This document shows, one piece after another, positions 25,782-35,076 of a DNA stretch of 64,000 nt. This DNA is from 62-47 sp051954235 (GTDB lineage Bacteria > Pseudomonadota > Alphaproteobacteria > Rhizobiales > Xanthobacteraceae): NCBI GenBank assembly GCA_051954235.1, contig JBQCHY010000080.1, forward strand, positions 1 to 64,000, written 5' to 3'. The position numbers and the translations under genes are program-made. How positions within the stretch are numbered: position 1 is the first letter of the stretch; every line of letters starts with the position of its first letter. The notes under the pieces were generated by a model, which saw only the letters and a list, made by a program, of their open reading frames with translations, was not told the DNA's origin and made no database searches.

Positions 25782-26843
25782 ATGAACAACGACGCCCGGC
25801 GCAGCGATGGCCCGGAGCCGCCCCGATCGCATCAGCGCGCCAACGGCCACGCGGCCGCGCCGATTGTTGCCGCCCCGGCGCTGGCCGGCGCGGGCGTTTA
25901 CGCCGCGCTCGATCTCGGCACCAACAACTGCCGCCTCTTGATCGCCTGCCCCGAAGGCGAGGGGTTCCGCGTGATCGATTCGTTTTCGCGGATCATCCGG
26001 CTTGGCGAAGGCATTTCCTCCACCGGCCGTATCAGCGAGGCGGCGATCGGCCGAGCCATCTCGGCGCTGAGCGTCTGTCGCGACAAGATGCGTCATCGCA
26101 ACGCCCAGCGGCTGCGGCTGATCGCGACGGAAGCCTGCCGCGCGGCCTCCAACGCCGAGGCGTTCCGCGACCGCGTCGCCACGCAGACCGGCATCGCGCT
26201 CGAAGTCATCAACCGCGAGACCGAGGCGTCGCTGGCCGTGGTCGGCTGCTCGCCGCTGGTCGACCCGCAAGGCACCGGCGCGATCCTGTTCGATATCGGC
26301 GGCGGTTCCAGCGAACTGGTGCGGATCGATCGCAACGGCGGCGCGCCGCGCGTCGAGGGCTGGATGTCGATCCCGCTTGGCGTCGTGACGCTGGCGGAGC
26401 GGTTCGGCGGCAAGGACGTCAGCGCCGATGTCTACGCGCGAATGGTGCAGGAAGTCTCCCGCCACGTCGCGCCGTTTGCGGCAGAGCACGGCGGCAATCT
26501 CGAGACGATGCATCTGCTCGGTACTTCGGGAACCGTGACCACGCTGGCCGGCATCCACCTGCGGTTGCCGCGCTACGATCGTCGCCGCGTCGACGGGCTC
26601 TGGATGAACGACGGCGAGATCACCTCCGCGATCTCCACCTTGCTCGGCATGAGCTATCAGGAGCGCGCCAACAACAACTGCATCGGCTTCGAGCGCGCCG
26701 ATCTGGTGCTGGCGGGCTGCGCCATCCTCGACGCCATCCGCGATGCGTTCCCGCTGCCGCGCCTGCGCGTCGCCGATCGCGGCCTGCGTGAGGGCATGCT
26801 GGTGGAAATGATGCGCGAGGACGGCGCTATCGGCGCGGCGTGA
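25782..26843 (+). CDS. Exopolyphosphatase / Ppx-GppA phosphatase family protein
   Basis: A 353-residue member of the ASKHA-fold Ppx/GppA family. The phosphate-binding segments are ALDLGTNNCRLLIACP (near residue 42) and LFDIGGGSSELVRID. Further family motifs are ATEACRAASNAEAF and GTSGTVTTLAGIHL. It hydrolyses terminal phosphate from polyphosphate and/or pppGpp. At about 350 residues it is the short form that lacks the C-terminal HD-like domain of E. coli Ppx. The ATG at 25782 has AGG 6 nt upstream; 25734 is a possible longer start. It is followed after 41 bp by rlmE, a pairing usual in this group of bacteria. Confidence 0.9.
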   Translation: MNNDARRSDGPEPPRSHQRANGHAAAPIVAAPALAGAGVYAALDLGTNNCRLLIACPEGEGFRVIDSFSRIIRLGEGISSTGRISEAAIGRAISALSVCRDKMRHRNAQRLRLIATEACRAASNAEAFRDRVATQTGIALEVINRETEASLAVVGCSPLVDPQGTGAILFDIGGGSSELVRIDRNGGAPRVEGWMSIPLGVVTLAERFGGKDVSADVYARMVQEVSRHVAPFAAEHGGNLETMHLLGTSGTVTTLAGIHLRLPRYDRRRVDGLWMNDGEITSAISTLLGMSYQERANNNCIGFERADLVLAGCAILDAIRDAFPLPRLRVADRGLREGMLVEMMREDGAIGAA

Positions 26844-26884
26844 GTGGCCTATCGCTTGTCGCGTTTTCGAGATAAGCAACCGCC

Positions 26885-27565
26885 ATGGCAAAGGACACAA
26901 CCGGACGCCTCCACGTCACCGTCAAGAGCGCCGGCAAACGCAAGCTGTCGTCGAAGCTCTGGCTGGAGCGGCAGCTCAACGATCCGTATGTCGCGCAGGC
27001 GAAGCGGGACGGCTGGCGTTCGCGCGCCGCCTACAAGCTGATCGAGATGGACGACAAGTACCGGCTGTTGAAGCCGGGGCAGGTGGTGATCGATCTCGGC
27101 GCGGCTCCCGGCGGCTGGAGCCAGGTCGCCGCGCGCAAGGTCGGTTCGCTCGAAGGCAAAGGCAGGGTGGTGGCGATCGATCTGCTGGAGATGCCGGAAA
27201 TTCCCGGCGTCACCTTCACCCAGCTCGATTTCATGGACGATAAGGCACCGGAGATTCTGCGCGAGATGATCGGCGGCGGCGCCGACGTGGTGATGTCGGA
27301 CATGGCCGCCAATACCACCGGTCATCGCAAGACCGATCAGCTGCGCATCGTCGGCCTCGTGGAAACCGCCGCTGCCTTCGCCGCCGAAGTGCTGAAGCCG
27401 GGTGGCACCTTCATCGCAAAAGTATTCCAGAGCGGCGCGGACGCCGACCTGCTGGCACAGGTGAAGCGTGACTTTGTCACCGTGCGCCATGTCAAGCCGG
27501 CTGCAAGTCGTCAGGATTCGTCGGAGCGCTATCTATTGGCGACCGGCTTTCGCGGCGGCGTGTAG
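26885..27565 (+). CDS. rlmE: 23S rRNA (uridine-2'-O)-methyltransferase RlmE
   Basis: A 226-residue FtsJ-type SAM methyltransferase that modifies the 23S rRNA A-loop uridine (2552 in E. coli). After a basic N-terminus come RSRAAYKLIEMDDKY with the first catalytic lysine, the SAM motif VIDLGAAPGGWSQVAARKVG, VMSDMAANTTGH with the catalytic Asp, and GGTFIAKVFQ with the second lysine, completing the K-D-K arrangement. The length is typical. It lies 41 bp after the ppx-like gene on the same strand. Confidence 0.95.
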   Translation: MAKDTTGRLHVTVKSAGKRKLSSKLWLERQLNDPYVAQAKRDGWRSRAAYKLIEMDDKYRLLKPGQVVIDLGAAPGGWSQVAARKVGSLEGKGRVVAIDLLEMPEIPGVTFTQLDFMDDKAPEILREMIGGGADVVMSDMAANTTGHRKTDQLRIVGLVETAAAFAAEVLKPGGTFIAKVFQSGADADLLAQVKRDFVTVRHVKPAASRQDSSERYLLATGFRGGV

Positions 27566-27570
27566 TAGTT

Positions 27571-27653
27571 TCCGGGCTTGTCCCAGCCATCCACGTCTTA
27601 GCGCACAGAATGTCAGCAAGAACGTAGATGCCCGGCACAAGGCCGGGCATGAC
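27571..27653. repeat. Intergenic inverted repeat, family B copy 2
   Basis: A diverged family B copy. The left arm is TCCGGGCTTGTCCCAGCCAT then CCACGT; the right arm is ACGTAGATGCCCGGCACAAG then GCCGGGCATGAC. It begins 6 bp after the rlmE stop codon and lies between convergent genes. Confidence 0.75.
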
Positions 27654-27698
27654 GAGAGCTATCGACGCGTGGCCATCCAGTCTCAGCGCGACCTTATT

Positions 27699-28520
27699 TT
27701 AGACTCCACTCAGCACGATCACCGTCGGCGTCTTCGGCAGGCTACCAGCGGAAATCTGGAAGAACGGCTCGCTGCGGCGGTCGATGGCGAACTGGCCGCG
27801 CAGGCGATCGAGCAAATCCGACAGCGGCGTGCCGAAGCGGTGCATCGGTAGCACGATGGACGCGCGCAGCCGCCGCACGATCTCCGATATGCCGTCGAGC
27901 GACATGGTGTAGGTGCCGTCGATCGGCACCATGACGATGTCGAGCCGGCCGATGGCGGCGATGTGGCTGTCGTCGAGCGGGTGATGCAGATGCCCGAGAT
28001 GGCCGATGCACAGACCCGCCACCTCGAAGATGAAGATCGAGTTGCCGTTGGGGATCATCGCGACATTGGCGCCGTCCTCGTAAAGCGAGCGGCGGATATC
28101 GGTGGGCACGTTGCGGATGAAGACGTCGCTCACCCTGAGTGCGTGTTTCGCGGCTTCGCCGTTCTCGCCCCAGCCGTGCAGCACGTATTTGATGCGCGGA
28201 TCGGGATTGAGCGTGTAATGCGTCGTGTGCGCCCGGTTCATGGTGACGACGTCCGGCAGGCCGCCGGTGTCGTAGGTGCCGGTGTAGTCGGTGGCGATAC
28301 GCACGCCGTCCGGCGTCTCGATCACATAGGTCGAATGCCCGGCATAGCGGATGGTGACTTCATCGGCACGCGCGGCGGTGCGGATGCTGGCGTAGACGAC
28401 GTGAGGAAGCATCTGCGCCATCGCGAGGCACTGGCTCGCCGGCGGACGCTCGGCGGCTTGGCCGGTCGCAGAGCCGAACGCGATCATCAGGAGAGCCGCG
28501 AACCACCACAGTCGCGCCAT
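27699..28520 (-). CDS. Secreted MBL-fold metallo-hydrolase (UlaG-like)
   Basis: A 273-residue protein with a signal peptide (residues 1-23, cleavage after ATGQAA region). The mature part begins an MBL fold: RYAGHSTYVIETPDGVRIATD, then MNRAHTTHYTL with a His-Thr-Thr-His metal-site variant, CIGHLGHLHHPLDD, and VPIDGTYTMSLDG. The fold is that of UlaG-like hydrolases. The first metal motif is H-x-x-H without the usual HxHxDH, so the metal site is unusual and the activity is not predictable. It probably acts in the periplasm. Confidence 0.8.
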   Translation of the reverse strand: MARLWWFAALLMIAFGSATGQAAERPPASQCLAMAQMLPHVVYASIRTAARADEVTIRYAGHSTYVIETPDGVRIATDYTGTYDTGGLPDVVTMNRAHTTHYTLNPDPRIKYVLHGWGENGEAAKHALRVSDVFIRNVPTDIRRSLYEDGANVAMIPNGNSIFIFEVAGLCIGHLGHLHHPLDDSHIAAIGRLDIVMVPIDGTYTMSLDGISEIVRRLRASIVLPMHRFGTPLSDLLDRLRGQFAIDRRSEPFFQISAGSLPKTPTVIVLSGV

Positions 28521-28592
28521 GCATGCGTCTCCGTGCCATCAGCCTGGCGCCAAGCAAACCACGCCACTCGCACGGTCGCAACAGCGTTCGGA

Positions 28593-30062
28593 TCAGCCCA
28601 GCTTCTGATCGCGCGCGGTGGCGGTTTCGCGGGCGGCTTCTTCCTCCGCCTCCGCTTCGCGCGGCGGGGTGACGACAACGACCTGACGCCCGGACACCTG
28701 ATAGCCGGCATCGACCGGCATGCGGAAGAAGAACCAGCCCGAGAGCGCGGCGAAAATACCGACGATCACGAAGGCCGGGCCGAATTCCTTGGCGGTGAGT
28801 TCGCTGGCATGTCCCAGCATCATGGTCGCTTCCACCGAGAACGCGCCGATGGCGACCCCCGCCGACACCGACAGTTGCTGCGCGACGCTGACCAGCGTGG
28901 TGGCGCGGCTCATCTTCTCCGGCTCGATGTCGGCATAGGCCAGCGTGTTGAGCGCGGTGAACTGCAACGAGCGGAAGAAGCCCCCGACGATCAGGATGAT
29001 CACGATCAGCAGGAGCGGCGTCGTAACGGTGAACAGCGCGCAGGCCGCGAGGAAGACGGCGCTGACCAGCGCATTCACTGACATGATGTTGCGGAAGCCG
29101 AACGCGCGGATGATGCGCGCCGCCAGGGTCTTCATGCCCATCGAGCCGAGCGCCGAGGTAAACGTCACAAGGCCCGACTTGAACGGCGACAGCCCGAAGC
29201 CGAGTTGCATCAAGAGCGGCAGCAGGAATGGCAGCGCGCCGATGCCGAGCCGAAACAGAAAGCCGCCCATGACGCTGGCGTACATCGTCGGATGCCGCAT
29301 CAGGCTGAAATCCAGCACCGGGCTGTCGGTACGCTTGGCATGGCGAACGTAGAGCACGGTGAACAGCACGCCGCCGCCGATCAGCGCCACCAGCGCCGGC
29401 CACGGCATCAGCCCGAGTCCCGCGACCGAAAGGCCGAAGGCAAGGCCGCCGAGACCGAGACCGGACAGCACCATGCCGACGAGGTCGAAGCGGTCCGGGT
29501 TCTCGCTGCGGATCGGATCGATGTAGCGCTGCGCCATCACGATGCCGACGACGCCGATCGGAATGTTGATCAGGAAGATCCAGTGCCACGAGAAATAAGT
29601 GGTGATGAAGCCGCCGAGCGGCGGGCCGATCACCGGCCCGATCAGCGCCGGCACCGTCACCCAGGCCATGGCGTTGACCAGTGCGCTCTTGTCGATGGAA
29701 CGCAGCAGTACCAGCCGCCCCACCGGCGTCATCATCGCGCCGCCGAGGCCCTGCACCACGCGCGCGATCACGAAGTCGTTGATCGAGGAGGAGATGGCGC
29801 AGCCGATCGAGCCGATCATGAACACCGCAATCGCCGCGCTGAACACCTTGCGGGCGCCGAAGCGATCCGCGGTCCAGCCCGAGGCCGGAATGAACACCGC
29901 CAGCGACAGCAGGTAGGAGGTGATCGCCAGCTTCAGCGTCAGCGGGCTGGTGCCGATGTCGGACGCGATCGCCGGCAGCGAGGTGGCGATCACCGTCGAG
30001 TCCATGTTTTCCATGAACAGGGCCGTCGCCACGATCAGCGGGATCACGCGTTCTTTGTTCAT
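28593..30062 (-). CDS. MFS transporter, DHA2 (EmrB/QacA) family
   Basis: A 489-residue inner-membrane protein with about 14 predicted transmembrane segments. The start MNKERVIPLIVATALFMENM is followed by DSTVIATSLPAIASDI, the classic DHA2 TM1 pattern containing the conserved acidic residue. GWTADRFGARKVF is motif A, and GPVIGPPLGGFITTYFSWHW is motif C. It probably exports drugs or other toxic compounds by proton antiport. No membrane-fusion partner gene is adjacent. Confidence 0.9.
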   Translation of the reverse strand: MNKERVIPLIVATALFMENMDSTVIATSLPAIASDIGTSPLTLKLAITSYLLSLAVFIPASGWTADRFGARKVFSAAIAVFMIGSIGCAISSSINDFVIARVVQGLGGAMMTPVGRLVLLRSIDKSALVNAMAWVTVPALIGPVIGPPLGGFITTYFSWHWIFLINIPIGVVGIVMAQRYIDPIRSENPDRFDLVGMVLSGLGLGGLAFGLSVAGLGLMPWPALVALIGGGVLFTVLYVRHAKRTDSPVLDFSLMRHPTMYASVMGGFLFRLGIGALPFLLPLLMQLGFGLSPFKSGLVTFTSALGSMGMKTLAARIIRAFGFRNIMSVNALVSAVFLAACALFTVTTPLLLIVIILIVGGFFRSLQFTALNTLAYADIEPEKMSRATTLVSVAQQLSVSAGVAIGAFSVEATMMLGHASELTAKEFGPAFVIVGIFAALSGWFFFRMPVDAGYQVSGRQVVVVTPPREAEAEEEAARETATARDQKLG

Positions 30063-30217
30063 TGCACCGTGCGGGGATGAGAGCGGCTGGACGAAAGCTG
30101 GGCCTTTAGCATCCTCCGTGGATTGCGACCATTGTACAATCCGGAATACGTCCTAGATGCTGGCTGCGAAGGTACGCCGCATGGTGCGGGGCTGGCCTGT
30201 CTGACGGAGTTCCGACG

Positions 30218-30541
30218 ATGATCTATGTCCTCGCCGCTCTTCTTCCGCCGCTCGGTCTGCTGTTCAACGGCCAGCCGTTCTCGGCGATCTTCAACGTCCT
30301 GCTACTCGTGGTCTGTCTGATCTTCGGGATGATCTTCCACGTCCTGCTGTTTGTCCCGTCGGCCCACGCCATCCTGGCGGTCTACATGAAGCGGGAGGAT
30401 CGCAAGCATCGTGAGATGGTCGAGGCGATCCGGCAGCACGGCCCACCGCCCGGCTACCCGCGCGAGGACATGGCGGGCGTGGTGTGCGCCTTACCGAAAC
30501 AGCCGCGACAGCCAATCAGCGGGGCCCGGCGGCGGCGGTAA
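30218..30541 (+). CDS. Small membrane protein, YqaE/Pmp3-like N-terminal domain
   Basis: A 107-residue protein. The first 55 residues form two hydrophobic helices with ALLPPLGLLFNGQ, resembling the YqaE/Pmp3 (UPF0057) family. The remainder is a basic, proline-rich cytoplasmic tail ending in RRRR. A GGAG lies upstream of the ATG. The last 51 bp overlap the end of the convergent DUF459 gene. Such proteins are linked to membrane potential and stress in other organisms, but the function here is only inferred. Confidence 0.7.
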   Translation: MIYVLAALLPPLGLLFNGQPFSAIFNVLLLVVCLIFGMIFHVLLFVPSAHAILAVYMKREDRKHREMVEAIRQHGPPPGYPREDMAGVVCALPKQPRQPISGARRRR

Positions 30542-32035
30542 CGGGCGCGGCGGCGCGGAGCGGCGTTGCTGCGGCGAGGCGTCGCCGAAGCGCTGATCGT
30601 TGGTGCGGACGATGATGTGCTGCCGTTTCGGCTTCTCGCCTGGCCGTGCGGCAGTGGCCGGCGCGCCGTTCGCGGGCGTCACCGCCGCGACCACCGGCTC
30701 GCCGGCGCGTTCGCGCGCAACCTCGCGGCGCGGCCATGCAGCGTCATCGGCGCGGCCGGGCGGTGGCGTCAGCGCGTCGCCCTTCACCAGCGTCTTCGCC
30801 ACCAGCGGATCGACCGATGCCGGCCGCACATTGGCGGCGCCGAGCAATTCATCGGTGCCGACCGAGGAGGCGACCAGCGGAATCACCGGGCCGGCGATCG
30901 GGCGCGGCGCAGGCAAGCCCGGCTTGGCTTCGGCGTCCGGCGTGCCGGGCTCGGTGGGAATTTCGATGGTGGTCGGGCGTCCCGCCAGCACGCGGGTGAT
31001 TTCGCGTTCGACGTAATGCGCCAGTTTGCGCGCGCCGGCCTTGGTGAAATAGACGCCATCACTCGAACGCAGACGGCGAATTTGGCCTTCGAAGTCGGGG
31101 CCTTGTGCGAGATAGCGGCCGGACTCGTCGACGAAGCCATCCCATAGGTCGACATAAGTAATGCCGGCGCGGCCGGCGGCATCACGATAGAGCGAGTTGA
31201 GGTAGAGCGCGTCCGAGGTCGATTTGGTGCCGCGGATCGAGGGCAGGCCGACCCACAGCACCGGCACGTTTTTGCTTTTCAGCACCGCGATCGTCTCGTC
31301 GATCTTCTTGCTGTAGAGTTCGCCCCAGCGTTCGTCGCGGAACTGATGGACGCCGTGCGCGCCGCGCGCACCTTTCTCGGGCGCCGCGATCTGCAAGTCG
31401 GAATCGTCGTCGTCGTTCGGTTTGGTGTCCGCTGTTTTCTTGTCGTCGGCTTTGCCGTCGGCTTTCTTGTCGGCGCCGGCGGTTTCCCGGATCGGCATGC
31501 GATCGTGCAGACCGAGCATCATCACGATCACTTCGGGCTTTTCGGTCGCGAGGATTTCCTTCGCCGCGGCTGCCCAGTCGGACGGCTCGCCCTTGGGCTG
31601 ATAGCGGATCAGCCCGGACACCGTCTTGAATTTGCGGATCACGCCGAGTTCCGGCGTTTCGCTCAGCGCATCCTCGAGGCCGTAGCCGAGCCAGTCGGCC
31701 ATGGCGTCGCCGAGCACCAGTACGTTACGTTCGGCCGGGACCTCGCGCTTTTCCGGCGGCGGCGCGCGGGAGAAGTCCTGCCGCTCCACCGGGCGCTGCT
31801 GTTGCGGCGGCGGGCGCTGCTCGAACGGCGAGAAGAACGGATTGCTGAAGAAGCCGCCGCCACCACCGCCGCGCGGCTGATGCCGTTGCGGCTGCTGCGG
31901 GCCGCCGCCGAAGAACGGGAAGAACTGCGCCGACGCAGGCGCTGCGATGGCGAACAGTATCAACCCCGCGACAGCGAGCACGCCGAGCATGCTTCGGTCG
32001 CGTAACAGGCGTCGCAGGTGTTTCAGCTTCGACAT
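30491..32035 (-). CDS. DUF459 family SGNH-like periplasmic protein
   Basis: A 514-residue exported protein. A basic N-terminus and hydrophobic stretch (residues 14-36, ending APASA) act as signal peptide or anchor, followed by a Pro/Gln/Gly-rich linker to about residue 95. The SGNH-hydrolase-like domain runs from about 104 to 350. Block I is VLGDAMADW, with Ala111 where the nucleophilic Ser is normally found. Block III is MMLGLHDR. Block V is SSDGVYFTKAG, with Tyr329 where the catalytic His is expected. The C-terminus of about 150 residues is proline-rich and low-complexity. DUF459 proteins are presumed cell-envelope acyl-hydrolases; this one may be non-catalytic. Confidence 0.85.
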   Translation of the reverse strand: MSKLKHLRRLLRDRSMLGVLAVAGLILFAIAAPASAQFFPFFGGGPQQPQRHQPRGGGGGGFFSNPFFSPFEQRPPPQQQRPVERQDFSRAPPPEKREVPAERNVLVLGDAMADWLGYGLEDALSETPELGVIRKFKTVSGLIRYQPKGEPSDWAAAAKEILATEKPEVIVMMLGLHDRMPIRETAGADKKADGKADDKKTADTKPNDDDDSDLQIAAPEKGARGAHGVHQFRDERWGELYSKKIDETIAVLKSKNVPVLWVGLPSIRGTKSTSDALYLNSLYRDAAGRAGITYVDLWDGFVDESGRYLAQGPDFEGQIRRLRSSDGVYFTKAGARKLAHYVEREITRVLAGRPTTIEIPTEPGTPDAEAKPGLPAPRPIAGPVIPLVASSVGTDELLGAANVRPASVDPLVAKTLVKGDALTPPPGRADDAAWPRREVARERAGEPVVAAVTPANGAPATAARPGEKPKRQHIIVRTNDQRFGDASPQQRRSAPPRPLPPPPGPADWLSRLFR

Positions 32036-32189
32036 GCGCTCGTTCGCCAGAATGATACAGCCACCATAGCGGTCAAATCGGGCCGGAACCGGGCAGCGTG
32101 CCGGTTCCGGCGGACCATAAGGGGGCGGGACGGCCGATCGTCAAGACCGTCGCTCATATCTTTCCGGGGAACGGTGAATGCGCGGCGGC

Positions 32190-33101
32190 TCAGGCTCCGG
32201 CGAGAGCCATTTCCGTCGTCATCCTGCGCTCGATCCGCCCTGCCAGGTCGTCGCTGACCGGCACCATCGGCAATCGCACCTCCGGGCTGTCGATCAGGCC
32301 TTGCCGCCATAGCCAATGCTTGATCGGCGCGGGGCTCGGCTCGGCGAACAGCAGGCGCGGCAGATCGGCGATGATGCTCCAGGCGGCGAGCGCGGCGGGC
32401 TGGTTGCCGGCGCGAATGTGCCCTGCGACCTGCGCGAAGGAGGCGGTTTCGACATGGGCGGAGGCGAGAATGCCGCCGTCCGCACCTTGTGTCAGCGCGC
32501 TGTAGAACAGCGCGTCCTCGCCGGTCAGCACCGCGAAACTGGGTGGCCGACGACAGAGCAGATCGACCGATAGCAAGGTATCGGCCGAGCAGTCCTTCAG
32601 TCCGACGATGTTGGCGCGTTCGGCGAGCCGCAGCATCACATCGTTGCCGATGTTCACCGCCGTCCGGTACGGGATGTTGTAGAGCATGATCGATCGCGAC
32701 GTGGCCTCGCTCAGTGCCGCGAAGTGCAGGTACAGTCCCTGCTGCGAGGGGCGCGTGTAGAACGGTGCTGAAATCAGATAGCCATCGATCGGCCAAGCCT
32801 CTGTGCGCGCGATCGTCGCCGCGACCTTGCGGGTGTCGCTGCCGGCAAGCCCGAGATAGATCGGCATCGGCCGTCGCGCGGCGTGCAATTCAGCGGCACA
32901 GATCGACGCCAGCCGCTCGGCTTCGATCTCGTCGAGCACGAGGCCTTCGCCGGTGGTGGCGCCGAGGATCAGGCCATCGATGGCGGTCATCGCGTAGTGA
33001 CGCACCAGCCGGCGCAGCGAGGCGACGTCGAGATTGCCGTCGCGAAATGGCGTGATCAGCGGCAACCACAAGCCGGACGGTCTTTGATGGATGACAGTCA
33101 T
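32190..33101 (-). CDS. Dihydrodipicolinate synthase (DapA) family protein
   Basis: A 303-residue TIM-barrel lyase of the class I aldolase type. GATTGEGLVLDEIE is the pyruvate-carboxylate motif, YNIPYRTAVNI holds the catalytic tyrosine, and IVGLKDCSADTLLS holds the Schiff-base lysine. It therefore should catalyse a pyruvate aldol reaction. Whether it makes lysine precursor or acts on a sugar acid is unclear; the divergence from typical DapA and the solitary context favour a paralogue. The ATG at 33101 is chosen because AGGAG lies 7 nt before it; 33137 would add 12 residues. Confidence 0.88.
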   Translation of the reverse strand: MTVIHQRPSGLWLPLITPFRDGNLDVASLRRLVRHYAMTAIDGLILGATTGEGLVLDEIEAERLASICAAELHAARRPMPIYLGLAGSDTRKVAATIARTEAWPIDGYLISAPFYTRPSQQGLYLHFAALSEATSRSIMLYNIPYRTAVNIGNDVMLRLAERANIVGLKDCSADTLLSVDLLCRRPPSFAVLTGEDALFYSALTQGADGGILASAHVETASFAQVAGHIRAGNQPAALAAWSIIADLPRLLFAEPSPAPIKHWLWRQGLIDSPEVRLPMVPVSDDLAGRIERRMTTEMALAGA

Positions 33102-33579
33102 TGCAAGTCTCCTGTTCGAGCCGCGAACGGGAGACACATGTCGATTGCCCCGTCCGAACCGGCGGGGTGAGGGTGGTCTGTGCGAAAGCTTGAGAAATTA
33201 CGCGCGCAGACAGCCCGCCCCGTAAAGGGCGGCACGTTTGTCGGCCATGGAAATCGTGCGCGTCATGCCTCGCTCATGCGCTTCGGCTTGGATGGAGTCA
33301 AGTGACCGCATCATCGTGCCAGCGCCACCCGGTTCGGCCGCCGTCAGGCGGCGGTTTCGATAGGGATGCCGCCACCCCGCCGCAAGGGGCGCAATCGCGC
33401 GGGATAAGCGGTCCTGCATTGCGGCAAAAGCCTTTGAAACGCTGGGACACCGTGCTATCGACCACCGCCAATCCCTCGTAATGGGTTCCCGATTCCACGG
33501 CGACGCGCCGCCTTTGCGTCACCGAACGGACGCTCATTCCGGGTAAGCCGGCGGCAAAGGGCCGTGAATGGAGTTGGCG
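33102..33579. other. Long intergenic region upstream of guaB
   Basis: A non-coding gap of about 480 bp between the divergent DapA-like gene and guaB, which probably carries both promoters. A short stem-loop, GCCGCC/GGCGGC with loop GTCA, lies at 33337-33352. A 22-codon minus-strand frame (start near 33266) exists but has no support as a gene. I see no repeat family member and no recognisable riboswitch. Confidence 0.4.
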
Positions 33580-35076
33580 ATGACGCGTTTTCAAGGATCT
33601 GATCGGTTTCAAGAGGGCTATACTTTCGACGACGTGCTGTTGAAGCCCGGCCTCTCCGATATCCTGCCGTCCGAAGCCGACATCCGCTCCCGCGTCACCA
33701 AATCGATCTCCGTCAACATCCCGATCCTCGCTTCCGCGATGGACACCGTCACTGAAGCCAAGATGGCCATCGCCATGGCGCAGGCCGGCGGCATCGGCGT
33801 CATCCACCGCAACTTCGATCCGGAAGGGCAGGCGGCGCAGGTCCGGCAGGTCAAGAAATACGAATCCGGCATGGTGGTGAACCCGCTCACCATCGGCCCC
33901 GACGCCCAACTCGCCGACGCGCTGCTGCTGATGAAGGACCACGGCTTCTCCGGCATTCCGGTGGTCACCGGCGGCGGCCACGGCGTGCCCGGCAAGCTGG
34001 TCGGCATTCTCACCAACCGCGACGTCCGTTTCGCTACCGATCCGCACCAGAAGGTGTCGGAATTGATGACCCACGAGAACCTGGTGACGGTCCGCGAGAA
34101 CGTCAGCCAGGAAGAAGCCAAGCGGATGCTGCATCAGCATCGCATCGAGAAGCTGCTGGTGGTGGACGACCAGTATCGCTGCGTCGGCCTGATCACCGTC
34201 AAGGACATGGAAAAGGCGGTCACCCATCCGCTGGCCTGCAAGGACGCGCAGGGGCGCTTGCGCGTGGCGGCGGCGACCACCGTGGGCGAGGGCGGCTTTG
34301 AGCGCACCGAGCGGCTGATCGATGCCGGCGTCGATCTGATCGTGGTCGATACCGCGCACGGCCATTCCTCGCGGGTGCTGGAAGCGGTGAACCGCATCAA
34401 GAAGCGCTCCAACTCCGTGCAGGTGATCGCTGGCAACGTCGCCACCACTGAGGGTACGCAGGCGCTGATCGATGCCGGCGCGGACTGCGTCAAGGTCGGC
34501 ATCGGGCCGGGCTCGATCTGCACCACCCGTATCGTCGCCGGCGTCGGCGTGCCGCAGCTCACCGCCATCATGGATGCAGTGGAAGCCGCGAAGAAGGCCG
34601 ATATCCCGGTGATCGCCGACGGCGGCATCAAGTTCTCCGGCGATCTCGCCAAGGCGATCGCGGCCGGCGCCGATGTCGTCATGGTCGGCTCGCTGCTCGC
34701 CGGCACCGACGAGACGCCGGGCGAAGTGTTCCTGTGGCAGGGCCGTTCCTACAAGGCCTATCGCGGCATGGGTTCGGTCGGCGCAATGGCGCGCGGTTCG
34801 GCCGACCGCTATTTCCAGCAAGACATCAAGGACACGCTCAAGCTGGTGCCGGAAGGCATCGAGGGGCAGGTGGCCTATAAGGGGCCGGTCGGGAACGTGA
34901 TGCATCAGCTCGCCGGCGGCCTGCGCGCGGCGATGGGCTATGTCGGCGCGAAGAACATTCCCGAATTTCATGACAAGGCGCAGTTCGTCCGCATCACCAG
35001 CGCCGGTCTGCGTGAAAGCCACGTTCACGATGTGACGATCACCCGCGAAAGCCCGAATTATCCGGGTGGCGTGTAA
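33580..35076 (+). CDS. guaB: Inosine-5'-monophosphate dehydrogenase
   Basis: A 498-residue enzyme that oxidises IMP to XMP with NAD+, the first committed step of GMP synthesis. The N-terminus reads GYTFDDVLLKPGLSDILPSE. Two CBS domains occupy about residues 95-215. The catalytic loop is GPGSICTTRIVAG with Cys314, and GSLLAGTDETPGE follows. The MTRFQ start at 33580 has GGAG 6 nt upstream; the ATG at 33568 would overlap that site. GMP synthase, the next pathway step, is encoded about 4 kb downstream at 38914. Confidence 0.97.
   Translation: MTRFQGSDRFQEGYTFDDVLLKPGLSDILPSEADIRSRVTKSISVNIPILASAMDTVTEAKMAIAMAQAGGIGVIHRNFDPEGQAAQVRQVKKYESGMVVNPLTIGPDAQLADALLLMKDHGFSGIPVVTGGGHGVPGKLVGILTNRDVRFATDPHQKVSELMTHENLVTVRENVSQEEAKRMLHQHRIEKLLVVDDQYRCVGLITVKDMEKAVTHPLACKDAQGRLRVAAATTVGEGGFERTERLIDAGVDLIVVDTAHGHSSRVLEAVNRIKKRSNSVQVIAGNVATTEGTQALIDAGADCVKVGIGPGSICTTRIVAGVGVPQLTAIMDAVEAAKKADIPVIADGGIKFSGDLAKAIAAGADVVMVGSLLAGTDETPGEVFLWQGRSYKAYRGMGSVGAMARGSADRYFQQDIKDTLKLVPEGIEGQVAYKGPVGNVMHQLAGGLRAAMGYVGAKNIPEFHDKAQFVRITSAGLRESHVHDVTITRESPNYPGGV

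Noticed and set aside
33198..33419. A small minus-strand ORF upstream of guaB (including a 22-codon inner version)
   Set aside because: No convincing ribosome-binding site, no family likeness, and it lies in the probable promoter region of two divergent genes.
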